Of a DNA stretch of 64,000 bases, positions 38,341 to 48,243 are shown one piece after another. Made by a program: the position numbers and the translations under genes. The notes beneath the pieces are model-generated. The model saw nothing but the letters and a program-made list of their open reading frames with translations. It was not told where the DNA came from and made no database searches. Each line of letters starts with the position of its first letter. The stretch's first letter is position 1. The stretch comes from Alphaproteobacteria bacterium UBA4588 (GTDB taxonomy: Bacteria; Pseudomonadota; Alphaproteobacteria; Rhodobacterales; Rhodobacteraceae), in NCBI GenBank assembly GCA_905182195.1, contig CAJJAW010000007.1, positions 1 to 64,000 on the forward strand, in the 5' to 3' direction.

Positions 38341-40131
38341 ATGTTTCAAAATTTCGACTCTCCCCAATCCGTAAGCCAAAGCCCAACGCGTTTAAGAATG
38401 CTGCGAGCTTGGATGGCAGAGCAAAGATTAAATGGCTTTCTGGTGCCGCGCACAGACCGTCATCAGGGCGAATATGTGGCCAGCTGCGATGAGCGCTTGT
38501 CTTGGCTGACAGGTTTCACGGGTTCCGCGGGCTTTGCCTGTGTTTTTGAAAATATGGCAGGAATATTCATAGATGGCCGCTATCGTTTGCAGGTCTTAGA
38601 CCAAGTAACAGATGAATTTACCCCAGTACATTGGCCAGAAACTCAGCTGCAAGATTGGCTAAAATCCACAGCTAAGGCCGGTGCCTTCATCGGCTTTGAC
38701 CCCTGGCTGCATACTGTTACCCAGATTGAAACCCTCCGCCAAGACCTTAATGAGACCGATATCACCTTACGAGCATGTCCAAACGGGGTAGATGCTATTT
38801 GGGAAGATCAGCCAACCCGACCTCAGGGCGCGGCCTGGCTACACCCTGATAGGCTCAGTGGCGAAGCCTCGGCTGAAAAATGTCTACGCATTGGCGCAGT
38901 AATTTCAGCACTTGGTGCCAATGCATCAGTAATCACACAGCCCGATAGCCTATGCTGGCTACTCAACATACGTGGTAGTGATGTACCCCGCACTCCAATC
39001 ATACAGTGTTTTGCTGTGATATCTTCTGACGGGAACGTAACTCTATTTTGCGATCCTCTAAAGTTTTCAAAAGTTAATCTAAATTTTAATGTGAATCTTT
39101 TGGATTGGGACAATTTCGCGCCTTATTTACAATCTTTTGAAGGTAAGATTTTGATAGATCCTTCCTCAATGCCGCATGCTGCAATGGAGGCTCTGGAAAT
39201 GGGGCCATCTGAAACCATACGGTCAATCGATCCCTGTGCTTTGCCTAAGGCGTGTAAAAATAATGTTGAGTTGGTCGGAGCTCGGGCTGCACATTTGCGA
39301 GACGGCGCTGCAATAGTACAGTTTCTAGCCTGGTTTGACACGGCTGATAAATCCAGCCTCAGCGAAATAGATATAGTTGAAAAGCTTGAGGGCTTTCGTG
39401 CAGCCACAAAACTGTTGCACGATATTAGTTTTGACACAATCAGCGGCAGTGGCCCGCATGGCGCCATAGTACATTACCGTGTAAACTATGACACCAATCG
39501 CAAGCTTGACAGCGATAGCGTGCTGTTGGTTGACAGCGGTGCGCAATATCACGACGGCACGACTGATATTACCCGCACCTTGCCCCTCGGCAAGCCCAGC
39601 CACGAGATGGTACAAGCTTTTACACGCGTATTACAAGGTATGATAGCAATCTCACAGGTAAGGTTTCCAAAAGGCCTGACAGGCCGGGACTTGGACGCAC
39701 TAGCCCGCGCACCTCTCTGGGCCGCTGGGCAAGACTATGACCATGGGACAGGCCATGGTGTTGGAAGCTTCTTATCCGTCCATGAAGGACCACAGCGGAT
39801 TTCGCGAGCAACTGATGTGGTGCTAGAACCAGGAATGATCTTATCTAATGAACCCGGGTATTACCGAGCCGGTGCTTTTGGAATTCGGACTGAAAATCTT
39901 ATCTTGGTGCAACCTGCTCCAGATCTTCCAGGTGGAGATAACCGCATCATGCTTGAGTTTGAAACCATTACCTACGCTCCAATCGATTTACGGTTGATTG
40001 ACGCTAAAATGCTGACGCGCAAAGAAAAAAATTGGCTAAATACCTATCATCACGCAGTTTATTCCAAATTATCTCCAATCTTAGACGGTCCAATAATACA
40101 ATGGCTGGCACAGGCTACAGCAGAAATTTAA
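38341..40131 (+). CDS. pepP: Xaa-Pro aminopeptidase (M24 family)
   Basis: Metallopeptidase of 596 residues that removes N-terminal residues ahead of proline. It has two creatinase-like N-terminal domains (VPRTDRHQGEYVASCDERL, then GFTGSAGFA) and a C-terminal pita-bread domain. The metal ligands lie in VDSGAQYHDGTTDITRTLP, HGTGHGVGSFLSVHEGP and NEPGYYRAGAFGIRTEN. The long form resembles eukaryotic-type APP more than the 440-residue E. coli PepP, so the symbol is approximate. The start ATG 38341 follows AGGG. Confidence 0.87.
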   Translation: MFQNFDSPQSVSQSPTRLRMLRAWMAEQRLNGFLVPRTDRHQGEYVASCDERLSWLTGFTGSAGFACVFENMAGIFIDGRYRLQVLDQVTDEFTPVHWPETQLQDWLKSTAKAGAFIGFDPWLHTVTQIETLRQDLNETDITLRACPNGVDAIWEDQPTRPQGAAWLHPDRLSGEASAEKCLRIGAVISALGANASVITQPDSLCWLLNIRGSDVPRTPIIQCFAVISSDGNVTLFCDPLKFSKVNLNFNVNLLDWDNFAPYLQSFEGKILIDPSSMPHAAMEALEMGPSETIRSIDPCALPKACKNNVELVGARAAHLRDGAAIVQFLAWFDTADKSSLSEIDIVEKLEGFRAATKLLHDISFDTISGSGPHGAIVHYRVNYDTNRKLDSDSVLLVDSGAQYHDGTTDITRTLPLGKPSHEMVQAFTRVLQGMIAISQVRFPKGLTGRDLDALARAPLWAAGQDYDHGTGHGVGSFLSVHEGPQRISRATDVVLEPGMILSNEPGYYRAGAFGIRTENLILVQPAPDLPGGDNRIMLEFETITYAPIDLRLIDAKMLTRKEKNWLNTYHHAVYSKLSPILDGPIIQWLAQATAEI

Positions 40132-40165
40132 AACTGAGATCATACAATGGGATAGCTTTTCCTAC

Positions 40166-40511
40166 ATGACATGCAATATAAAAATTCACGCTATTACAGG
40201 TAATGGGTCCATTAGGGCAGCCGGAACTATTATTGCAGAAACACACGCAGCATTGGAATTGGTGTGGAGGGTACCACCCCGCTGTAATTTATTTTCCACG
40301 TAATGACATAGCCATGGCTTTTTTAAATTATATTGATAAAACGTCTCATTGCATACACAAAGGGTATGCTCGATATTTTTCAATTATCACTAAAAACAAA
40401 CCAATTGAAAACGTAGCTTGGACTTATGAGAACCCTAAGATAGAAATGGCTATGATCAAAGATCACTTAGCGTTTTGCTCAAATGACAAGAACATAATAG
40501 AGCATTTATAA
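40166..40511 (+). pseudogene. DUF427 family protein, frameshifted
   Basis: The frame from ATG 40166 reads MTCNIKIHAITGNGSIRAAG and then ETHAALELVW. The next part, YHPAVIYFPRNDIAMAFLNY with HCIHKGYARYFSI and ENVAWTYENPKIEMAMIKDH, lies in another frame and is clearly DUF427: the YFPR and CPFKG-like motifs and the final IKDHLAF. Removing one G from GGG at 40269-40271 joins them into 114 residues, a typical length. The function of DUF427 is unknown. There is no good ribosome site. It converges with recN, 36 bases away. Confidence 0.7.
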
Positions 40512-40547
40512 GCAGACGCTTAGTTGATATGGTTTATTAAACATAAA

Positions 40548-42203
40548 TTATTTATTTGTTTTTAATAATGACCTTGCCGCGCCGCGTGCTTCATCGGTTA
40601 CCACGTCACCAGCAAGCATACGGGCTATCTCATCAATTCGATCTTCAGGCATCAATTTCACAACTGTTGAGAACGTTACCTCATCTTCAATGCGCTTTTC
40701 AACTCTCCAATGTGCATTTCCAAAAGCGGCCACTTGCGGCGAATGTGTCACCACCAAAACCTGTCCTTCTGCACCCAGTTCCGCCAAACGGCGCCCAACC
40801 GCATCCGCAGTGGCGCCCCCAACGCCACGGTCAATTTCGTCAAAAATCATGGTTCGTTGAGAAGAACCCTGCGAAAGGCAAACTTTTAACGCTAAAAGAA
40901 AACGGCTCAACTCTCCGCCTGAAGCAATTTTTTCCAACGGTCCAGTTGGCGCACCTGGATTTGTTGCAACGGTAAAGGCAACTGTATCTGAACCATTAGG
41001 CCCCCCCTCCACCTCAATTACTTCAGTCTTAAATATAGCACGTTCCATCTTCAAAGGTGCAAGCTCTAACGCCATGCTTTTATCCAAAGCGCTAGCACCG
41101 ATCACCCGAGTGTCATGCAAATCTTGCGCCAGAATTTTATATGATGAGTACGCTAAATTAACATTTAATTTTAACGCGTCTAGCCCCGCATTACCACTGT
41201 TCAACGTCTCTAACTTCTGTACCAAGGTCCTAGAAATTTCTGGTAATTCATCAGGTGTCACTCCATGTTTGCGCGCCGCGCCGCGGATCGCAAACAACCG
41301 TTCTTCAGTTTTCTCGAGCTCGGAAGCATTAAAATTCAACCCGCCTAGCACAGTCTCTATCTCTTGTTGCGCTTGTCCAAGACGATTAAGCACATCACCC
41401 AGGGCTTCAGACGCAGGCTCTAATTGGCCATCTAATTGTTGCGCTGCAGTCTCAAGCCAACGCGTGGCATCGCCGACGAGTCCCTCCGCCCCATTACTAG
41501 ACAGTGCCTCAAGGGCTTTGGCAACATTAGTACGAATTTTCACTGCAGCTTGCATCATCCGCCGATGAGCATCCAGCCTATCATCATCGCCCAGCTGTAC
41601 ATCCAGCAGTTGAAGTTCATCAAGCGTATGACGAAGGTATTCCTCTTCAGTTGCCAGAGCACTAATTTTTTCAGCAAGGGTCGTCAATGCTCCCTTAGCC
41701 CGTGAAAAGTCACGCCAAGCTTCCCTGCAGGAATTCCGCTGGCCAATGGTCATTGCATAGTCATCCAAAAGCGCCATATGACCTTTGACGTTTAAAAGGC
41801 CCCGGTCATCGTGCTGACCATGAAGCTCAAGTAATGTTTCGCCAATCTGGCGGAGCACCTGCCCAGAACAACGGCAATTATTTACAAAGGCCGTCTTACG
41901 GCCATCTCTAGTATTAATCCGACGCAGAATAAGCTCATCTTCTGGTTCGATACCGCTGTTGCGCAGGATATCATTAACAGGATGATTAGTATGGATATCA
42001 AACCAGGCCCTCACTTCGCCCTGCTCAGCCCCCTGCCGCACAAGCTCAGCTCGACCGCGCCAGCCCAAAACAAAGCCAAGACAATCCAACAAAATCGATT
42101 TTCCAGCCCCAGTTTCACCCGTCAAAACATTGAGGCCATGTTGAAACTGTAGCTCCAACTGATCGATGATCAGTATGTCACGGACGCTTAACCCCCGCAG
42201 CAT
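40548..42203 (-). CDS. recN: DNA repair protein RecN
   Basis: SMC-like ATPase of 551 residues that acts at double-strand breaks. The N-terminal Walker A is LTGETGAGKSILLDCLGFVLG (residues about 27-47); the middle has coiled-coil segments around residues 155-360; and the C-terminal part has the ABC signature region KIASGGELSRFLLALK and Walker B MIFDEIDRGVGGATADAVG. The start ATG 42203 follows GAGG. It is 16 bases downstream of bamD on the same strand, the last gene of the dcw-lpxC-bamD block. Confidence 0.95.
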   Translation of the reverse strand: MLRGLSVRDILIIDQLELQFQHGLNVLTGETGAGKSILLDCLGFVLGWRGRAELVRQGAEQGEVRAWFDIHTNHPVNDILRNSGIEPEDELILRRINTRDGRKTAFVNNCRCSGQVLRQIGETLLELHGQHDDRGLLNVKGHMALLDDYAMTIGQRNSCREAWRDFSRAKGALTTLAEKISALATEEEYLRHTLDELQLLDVQLGDDDRLDAHRRMMQAAVKIRTNVAKALEALSSNGAEGLVGDATRWLETAAQQLDGQLEPASEALGDVLNRLGQAQQEIETVLGGLNFNASELEKTEERLFAIRGAARKHGVTPDELPEISRTLVQKLETLNSGNAGLDALKLNVNLAYSSYKILAQDLHDTRVIGASALDKSMALELAPLKMERAIFKTEVIEVEGGPNGSDTVAFTVATNPGAPTGPLEKIASGGELSRFLLALKVCLSQGSSQRTMIFDEIDRGVGGATADAVGRRLAELGAEGQVLVVTHSPQVAAFGNAHWRVEKRIEDEVTFSTVVKLMPEDRIDEIARMLAGDVVTDEARGAARSLLKTNK

Positions 42204-42219
42204 TTCTGCCTCAATTCAA

Positions 42220-43050
42220 TCACAGCCATTGGCCTTTAATCATCTGCCTATAGATCCGTGCCAACCAATTGTTGCCCTTAGTATTTGGGGTCAGACCACT
42301 ACCACTTAATAAAATAACACTTTGGTTATGCCAATCTGTCGATGTGTATTGACTAGCTAGTACTGCGCCAGCCAATTGAGCTTCCACTTTCAAGCCTAGA
42401 GAAAGGTAGCTCTCAACCAAACGATAAAGCGCCTCAGGGGTTTGGCTGGTTGTTTGGAAATCTTGAACCACAATTCTAAAGCGATTTATGGCGGAAGTGT
42501 AATAGCCTTTTTGCAAGTAATATCGGCCAACTTCCATCTCCTTAGCTGCCAAATAATCAAATGCGAGATCAAATTTAATTTTGGCTTCAGCATCATATTC
42601 ACTTTCAGGATAGCGCTCAATTAACAAGCGCAGCTCTTGCAAAGCCTTTAATGTCAAATTTTGGTCACGCCCCACCTCTGCTATTTGGTCGTAATAGCTG
42701 AGTGCAAGAATATATTGCGCATAAGCAGCATCTTCAGAAGCTGGGTGGAATTCAATATAACGCTGAGCAGAACTACGGCTGTCAGCGTAATTCATTGCTT
42801 TGTGAAAGCTAAACGCTTGCATGATCAAACCACGCTTGGCCCACTGCGAATAAGGATACAATCGTTCAATTTCACCAAAATACTCTGCTGCTTCCTCGTG
42901 TAGCATGTCATTAAGCTTCATCTCTCCAAGATCATAGATCTCCTTAGCAGAGTAGCTTTCAATAGGAGTTGTTGGCTCCTTTTTAAGTTGACTACATCCA
43001 ACAGCAATAGTTGCAAAAATCCAAAGAAGAATGGAGTGACGAAACCGCAT
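42220..43050 (-). CDS. bamD: Outer membrane assembly lipoprotein BamD
   Basis: Essential lipoprotein of the BAM complex that inserts beta-barrel proteins into the outer membrane. The protein is 276 residues from ATG 43050, preceded by GAGGG; an ATG four codons upstream is less well placed. A signal peptide ends in the lipobox AVGCSQL with Cys near residue 19. Tetratricopeptide-like repeats follow (KEIYDLGEMKLNDMLHEEAA, then LYPYSQWAKRGLIMQAF). bamD sits between lpxC and recN, as in other alphaproteobacteria. Confidence 0.92.
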   Translation of the reverse strand: MRFRHSILLWIFATIAVGCSQLKKEPTTPIESYSAKEIYDLGEMKLNDMLHEEAAEYFGEIERLYPYSQWAKRGLIMQAFSFHKAMNYADSRSSAQRYIEFHPASEDAAYAQYILALSYYDQIAEVGRDQNLTLKALQELRLLIERYPESEYDAEAKIKFDLAFDYLAAKEMEVGRYYLQKGYYTSAINRFRIVVQDFQTTSQTPEALYRLVESYLSLGLKVEAQLAGAVLASQYTSTDWHNQSVILLSGSGLTPNTKGNNWLARIYRQMIKGQWL

Positions 43051-43141
43051 ACTTACCCTCATATTTTGTTCTACAATAGCGTTAACACAGAAAGTTTTAG
43101 GGCAAAATGAAAGAGTTTAGTTTTTTGAGAAGAAGATCGTT

Positions 43142-44062
43142 CTATTCAAAAATATAAGTGTCTTTTTGTACCAATCCAGCCCCGGGTAACCGCTGGGACA
43201 TTTCCGGATCACAATCTATCACACGAAACGATTCCGGTTGGCTGAACAACTTGCGCAAAAGTTTATTAGTTATGGTATGGCCCGCACGACGTCCCAAATA
43301 GCGGCCAATAATCGGACCACCAGCAAGCGCCAAATCCCCCATCGCATCCAGCATTTTATGACGCACGGGCTCATCCGCGTAGCGCATACCACCCGGGCTC
43401 AAAACCTTAGCCCCATCTACAACCACAGCATTATTAAACGTACCCCCAAGCGCCAAACCGTTTGACCACATTAGAGCTACATCAGAATTTCGACAAAATG
43501 TTCGACTATCACACAGCTCATGCACAAAACTGCCATTCGCAAGATTTAAGGATTTAGACTGTTGACCAATTGCCGCATCTGGGAAATCAATCTCAAATTC
43601 CATTTCAATACCAGAAAAAGGCACTAGCGCAGCATACGCTCCGTTTTCTTTGACCTCTACTGTCTTCAGAACTTCTAGCGCATGCACCGGTTTTGATTGC
43701 TCAATCAACCCAGTAGATAGAAATCCGCGTACAAATTCAAGTGCACTGCCATCCATAACTGGAACTTCAGGACTATTAAGCTCCAAAATTGCATTATTGA
43801 TACCACAACCAGCAAGTGCGGCCATCACGTGCTCAACCGTAGAAACACCGTTGCCATCTTCATTTACTAGACGGGTACAAAGCGCCGTATGAACAGCGAA
43901 TTGCCAATTGGCAGATATAAACTCATCACCGTCCAGAATATCTGTTCTCATAAACCAAATACCTGTTTCAGCTGCAGCTGGTCGCACTTTCAGTGTTACA
44001 TCTCTACCACCATGCAAGCCAATTCCCGTAAATATAATATCTGATTTCAATGTCTTTTGCAC
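43142..44062 (-). CDS. lpxC: UDP-3-O-acyl-N-acetylglucosamine deacetylase
   Basis: Zinc deacetylase, the first committed step of lipid A synthesis. The protein is 306 residues from GTG 44062, which follows CGGGG and gives the family start VQKTLKSDIIFTGIGLHGG. A longer frame from TTG 44095 has no support. Zinc-ligand and active-site regions are STVEHVMAALAGCGI (first His), HKMLDAMGDLALAGG (His and Asp) and RAGHTITNKLLR. It lies 219 bases downstream of ftsZ, separated by a strong terminator, so it probably has its own promoter in that gap. Confidence 0.94.
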   Translation of the reverse strand: MQKTLKSDIIFTGIGLHGGRDVTLKVRPAAAETGIWFMRTDILDGDEFISANWQFAVHTALCTRLVNEDGNGVSTVEHVMAALAGCGINNAILELNSPEVPVMDGSALEFVRGFLSTGLIEQSKPVHALEVLKTVEVKENGAYAALVPFSGIEMEFEIDFPDAAIGQQSKSLNLANGSFVHELCDSRTFCRNSDVALMWSNGLALGGTFNNAVVVDGAKVLSPGGMRYADEPVRHKMLDAMGDLALAGGPIIGRYLGRRAGHTITNKLLRKLFSQPESFRVIDCDPEMSQRLPGAGLVQKDTYIFE

Positions 44063-44232
44063 ATTTGCCCCGATAATCTTATTAAAATGATACAACGATC
44101 TAAACTATCGCTAGTTCGTCTTCAACGAAGACACAACTCACTCTTTGCAACCAATTGAAATATCTGTGGGATAGATGCAGCAAGGTAATGCCCATGCCCC
44201 ACAATTAAATAACAGCGTACTGACTTATATAT

Positions 44233-44258
44233 AAAAAGGCGCCTAAAGACGCCTTTTT
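44233..44258 (-). terminator. Rho-independent terminator after ftsZ
   Basis: AAAAAGGCG (44233-44241) pairs perfectly with CGCCTTTTT (44250-44258) across an 8-base loop, and the T-run follows the stem on either strand. It lies 24 bases beyond the ftsZ stop on the minus strand, so it should end the long division-gene transcript before lpxC. The symmetry means it could also act from the opposite side. Confidence 0.85.
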
Positions 44259-44281
44259 ATAACATGTAGAACTTTCTAAAA

Positions 44282-45802
44282 TCAATTAGCCTGTCGGCGT
44301 AAAAACGCCGGGATTTCAATTCTTTCATTATCCTCATGATCCGCGTCAAACTCCTTACTAACCGTTTGAGACGGCTGTGTAACATATGTGCGTTCATTAG
44401 TTTCACTTTGACCAGTCATCCGGCTAATCAAAGAATTGATACCAAATTTACTTTTGGCTGGCGGAGCTTGAGCCTCAACAGAAGGCAGCGGCTCGAAAGG
44501 AGGGGCCCGTTCTACAGCTGCGCGCAACCGCGCCATAGCTTCAGGGCTCGGTGTGCCTGACGCATGCTGGGTTGCTACTAGTGGCGCCACTTCATCAGTC
44601 ATAAATGTATCTAACTCTTCAACATTTGGCTGATAAATTGGTGTCGGCAAATCGTCCTGCAAATTATATTGAAACTCTTCAAAGGTTGGGTCTTCAGCAA
44701 CAGTAGATGGCTCAGGCTCCAGAGAGAGCCCAAGTTCATCTTCCAATTCCGGCTCTAGGTTAGTTTCAGTCAATTCATGCTGAGAAACTTCAGAAAATGA
44801 AAGCCGCGACGACAAGGCCGCTGCCTGATTTGACTGATCAGCATCAATTCCTGTGGCCACAACTGACACGCGCATTACTCCCTCCAGCGTTGTATCCAAA
44901 GTAGAGCCCACAATTATATTAGCGTCTGGGTCTACTTCTTCACGAATACGATTAGCCGCTTCGTCAAGTTCAAATAATGTCAGATCTGCGCCACCGGTTA
45001 TGTTGATCAAGACCCCTTTCGCTCCACGAAGGCTTATCTCATCAAGAAGTGGGTTTGACACAGCTTTATCGGCAGCCTGGATCGCACGGTTTTCACCGCT
45101 TGCCTCACCAGTACCCATCATTGCCTTGCCCATCTCATCCATTACTGCTCGTACATCTGCAAAATCAAGATTAATCAGGCCGGGACGGACCATCAAATCA
45201 GTAACGCCCTTTACACCTTGATACAAAACATCATCTGCCAAACTAAATGCATCCGTGAATGTAGTATTTTCATTGGCGAGCCGGAACAAGTTTTGGTTTG
45301 GAATGATGATAAGTGTATCTACTACCTTTTGTAAGGCTTCCACACCATCCTCGGCCTGCCGCATGCGTTTGCTACCCTCAAACTGAAATGGCTTTGTCAC
45401 CACACCAACCGTCAAAACACCTAACTCACGCGCTGCTTGAGCTATAATGGGAGCAGCCCCAGTTCCAGTGCCCCCCCCCATCCCAGCAGTGATGAAGCAC
45501 ATGTGTGCGCCTGCCAGTTGGTCCACTATTTGTTCGATACTCTCTTCAGCTGCTGCTGCCCCAACGATGGCTTTTGCACCAGCACCCAAGCCTTCGGTGG
45601 CTTTGATACCCATTTGGATTTTAGCCGGGGCTCGGGATTGCTGCAAAGCTTGTGCATCAGTATTTGCTACAACAAATTCAACGCCCTCGAGCGCTTTTTC
45701 TATCATGTTATCGACAGCATTGCCGCCAGCACCACCAACACCGAAAACTGTTATACGTGGTTTTAACTCATCATGTTCGGGCATGGTTAAATTCAAAGTC
45801 AT
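44282..45802 (-). CDS. ftsZ: Cell division protein FtsZ
   Basis: Tubulin-like GTPase that forms the division ring. The protein is 506 residues from ATG 45802 ([17 protein letters not shown]). The GTP-binding motif is [13 protein letters not shown], near residue 110, and [12 protein letters not shown] is at the N-terminus. A long variable linker of about 160 residues, acidic and Pro/Glu-rich, is usual for alphaproteobacteria. The C-terminal peptide [14 protein letters not shown] binds FtsA and other partners. A tandem hairpin repeat ends about 20 bases before the start codon and may influence translation. Confidence 0.97.
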   Translation of the reverse strand: MTLNLTMPEHDELKPRITVFGVGGAGGNAVDNMIEKALEGVEFVVANTDAQALQQSRAPAKIQMGIKATEGLGAGAKAIVGAAAAEESIEQIVDQLAGAHMCFITAGMGGGTGTGAAPIIAQAARELGVLTVGVVTKPFQFEGSKRMRQAEDGVEALQKVVDTLIIIPNQNLFRLANENTTFTDAFSLADDVLYQGVKGVTDLMVRPGLINLDFADVRAVMDEMGKAMMGTGEASGENRAIQAADKAVSNPLLDEISLRGAKGVLINITGGADLTLFELDEAANRIREEVDPDANIIVGSTLDTTLEGVMRVSVVATGIDADQSNQAAALSSRLSFSEVSQHELTETNLEPELEDELGLSLEPEPSTVAEDPTFEEFQYNLQDDLPTPIYQPNVEELDTFMTDEVAPLVATQHASGTPSPEAMARLRAAVERAPPFEPLPSVEAQAPPAKSKFGINSLISRMTGQSETNERTYVTQPSQTVSKEFDADHEDNERIEIPAFLRRQAN

Positions 45803-45822
45803 ATTTTTTTCCACCTGCTCTG

Positions 45823-45879
45823 GCCACACTGCTCTGCGGCATTTTTAATAGCCACACTGCTCTGCGGCTTTTTTTAATA
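45823..45879. repeat. Tandem 28-base hairpin repeat in front of ftsZ
   Basis: Two adjacent copies of GCCACACTGCTCTGCGGC, each followed by a T-rich run and AATA, occupy 45823-45850 and 45851-45879; the second has seven T and the first A then five T. A partial third copy (CCACCTGCTCTG) lies at 45811-45822 and overlaps the ftsZ ribosome-site region. Each unit folds with GCCACA pairing to TGCGGC. Read on the plus strand each looks like an intrinsic terminator, which is opposite to ftsA and ftsZ. In the ftsZ mRNA they would be two hairpins just before the start codon. Confidence 0.7.
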
Positions 45880-45988
45880 ACTATAGCGTGAACTTATAGT
45901 CACGTCACCAAAAAACTCTCATCTAATACAAAATATAGCATAAAATCGATAAAAAACTCTAAATTTTGCGGCCCGGCATAGGCAAAAA

Positions 45989-47323
45989 CTACCAATTATC
46001 TCGAAACCATCGTACTGCGCGTCGAACAGGCCGTCCAATCAACTGAGACTGCGGAACTTCAAAATCCCACCATTCATCCTGTGGGTTGGCGGCATTTAGG
46101 GCCAAGCCAACCACACCAGAAAACGCTGGGCTAGTTGCTGCTTGAGGTAAGCCCTGGACCCGAACAGGCCGCCCAAGACGGACATGCTGGCCCAAAATTC
46201 TAGCTGCCAAGCCATCTATTCCTGGAATTTGACTTGCGCCACCGGTCAAAACGATCTGCTTGCCTGGCAAATTATCGAACCCCGCCACATCCAACCGGTC
46301 GCGTACATCCTCTAAAATTTCTTCCATCCGAGGTCGAATAATCCCAATCAGTTCTGAACGGCTGACCTGACGGCGGTCATGTTCCCAATCACCACTACTA
46401 CCATCAGTTTCAATTATTTCACGGTCATCCATCCCAGTGGCCATAGTCCCTCCATATAGGGTTTTAATCCGCTCAGCAGCCGCAGTCGGGATTTGCAATC
46501 CCATCGAAATATCACTTGTTACGTGATCCCCGCCTAAGCGCACACTGTCAGCAAAAATGAGATGTTTTTTGAAAAATACTGATACTCCAGTGGATCCACC
46601 TCCCATATCAATACAGGCTGCCCCCAACTCCTGCTCATCTTCCACCAAGGCCGAATGTGCAGACACGTAGGCAGATGAGGCTACGCCAGCCAATTCAAAA
46701 TCGCAGCGCCTCATGCAATGGTTAAGGTTCAAGATAGTACGCTCTTTCACCGTCATAATATGAAGATCTACAGAAAGTTTTTGTCCAATATGTCCGCGCG
46801 GATCAGACATCCAAGATCTATCATCTAGCGTAAAATTAATAGGATGCGCGTGAAGAACCGCCCGATTTTCACCAAAGTCAGGTAGGTCACAGGCTACAAG
46901 AACCCGGCCAATATCATGCGAGGCTACGACTGCGTTTTCAGTCGTAATCTCGCCGAACACACCATAACTACGCGGCGCCCCACCAGAAAAACATGCAATA
47001 ACGTGATCTACACGAACTAGAGCCATTTTTTGCGCAGCCTGCAGGGCGGTACGAATGGCTCGCTCTGTCTCAGCCATGGATTCAATTTCACCGAAGCGGA
47101 TGCCACGTGACTTGGTTGTCGAGGCACCAATAACACGGAAACTAGACTGACCAGCCATGGAACCAATGACCTCACCAGAAGAGACATTGCTCGGCCCATC
47201 AAACCGCAGAATCAAACAGGCTACCTTAGAGCTACCTACATCAATGACCGCGATTACTCCGCGTTGTATCGCCGCCTTACGCATCGCGCGCATGGCGCGT
47301 TGAGTTTGATAAAGGTCATTCAT
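45989..47323 (-). CDS. ftsA: Cell division protein FtsA
   Basis: Actin-like ATPase that tethers FtsZ to the membrane and recruits later division proteins. The 444-residue protein has GVIAVIDVGSSKVACLIL at its N-terminus, the phosphate-2 motif CIDMGGGSTGVSVFF near residue 230, and QIVLTGGASQIPG for adenosine binding. The C-terminal amphipathic helix RPVRRAVRWFRDNW fits membrane attachment. The start ATG 47323 follows GGAG and overlaps the ftsQ stop by four bases. Confidence 0.95.
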   Translation of the reverse strand: MNDLYQTQRAMRAMRKAAIQRGVIAVIDVGSSKVACLILRFDGPSNVSSGEVIGSMAGQSSFRVIGASTTKSRGIRFGEIESMAETERAIRTALQAAQKMALVRVDHVIACFSGGAPRSYGVFGEITTENAVVASHDIGRVLVACDLPDFGENRAVLHAHPINFTLDDRSWMSDPRGHIGQKLSVDLHIMTVKERTILNLNHCMRRCDFELAGVASSAYVSAHSALVEDEQELGAACIDMGGGSTGVSVFFKKHLIFADSVRLGGDHVTSDISMGLQIPTAAAERIKTLYGGTMATGMDDREIIETDGSSGDWEHDRRQVSRSELIGIIRPRMEEILEDVRDRLDVAGFDNLPGKQIVLTGGASQIPGIDGLAARILGQHVRLGRPVRVQGLPQAATSPAFSGVVGLALNAANPQDEWWDFEVPQSQLIGRPVRRAVRWFRDNW

Positions 47324-48243
47324 TTTGCAATCTCCGAAGATATCATACTCTTAACCTGCTTAAGCCCAGCAAGGGCTTGGGGCCGCAACCGCAAAGTGGG
47401 GCGGCGTGGGTTGCGAAAATCTATTAATAATATGTCACGTTCAAATAGGTCTTGCGCTACACTCATAACAATGGCCTGCGCCAAGACTTGCGCTGCGTTA
47501 TCTTCCGGAAGGGCGATGGTTTGACCATCAGATAGAACCAAATCCCAGCGACGCTCCCCTATTCGCACCAACCCACGCAACCGCTCAGAGATTGGAGCTG
47601 CGGTCACAATTAATGCCTGCGCCTCATCCAGATGATCCGTCGCGCCCTTACCCGCAATCAACGGAAAATGGGGAAAATCAGAGCGCTGATTAACAGTGCG
47701 CAACAGCTTGCCATTTGAAGACACTAGGTGCAAACCCGCAACGTTTCGCCACATAAATTCTGGCTTAATTTCCTTTATTTGAACTGATAACAAACCACCC
47801 ACCGAGGTGATCAAAGTAGCATGTTCAACTGAAGCAATGTCTTCAATCCAGCCTCGCATGCTCTCAAAGTCTAACTCAAACGCACTTATTGGGAATAAAT
47901 CACCAAATTGTGCACGGATTTCGTCCTTGAGTAGCAAAGATGCCCCCTCAATAGTAAGCGTCTGAAGCTGATGTACCGGCTGATTTTGAACCACTCCATG
48001 CGCCTCTAGAACCAAGCCGTTTAGGTAATCGCGATTTTCAACCTTTGAAAGGAACATCCAACAAAGCATTGCAATAGCAAAAGCTGGTAAAGCAACCCGC
48101 ACCAACGCCCGAAACATAGGAGTAAGCCAAAGGCGTTGCATCCGGTAGCTTAACACGGAGGGTGCTGGATCCGTGACCAAAACCATCTCATCAACGCCAG
48201 AAGATCCTGCGTGCTCCATTGGCTTATATTTCACCGGCTGCAT
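47320..48243 (-). CDS. ftsQ: Cell division protein FtsQ
   Basis: Bitopic division protein of 307 residues. A cytoplasmic N-terminus of about 50 residues is followed by one membrane helix (VALPAFAIAMLCWMFL) and a periplasmic POTRA domain (HQLQTLTIEGASLLLKDEIR), then the beta domain with LIDFRNPRRPTLRL near the end. The start ATG 48243 follows GGAGG with 7-base spacing, inside the end of ddl (13-base overlap). It links FtsA and FtsZ to the septal synthesis complex. Confidence 0.93.
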   Translation of the reverse strand: MQPVKYKPMEHAGSSGVDEMVLVTDPAPSVLSYRMQRLWLTPMFRALVRVALPAFAIAMLCWMFLSKVENRDYLNGLVLEAHGVVQNQPVHQLQTLTIEGASLLLKDEIRAQFGDLFPISAFELDFESMRGWIEDIASVEHATLITSVGGLLSVQIKEIKPEFMWRNVAGLHLVSSNGKLLRTVNQRSDFPHFPLIAGKGATDHLDEAQALIVTAAPISERLRGLVRIGERRWDLVLSDGQTIALPEDNAAQVLAQAIVMSVAQDLFERDILLIDFRNPRRPTLRLRPQALAGLKQVKSMISSEIAK

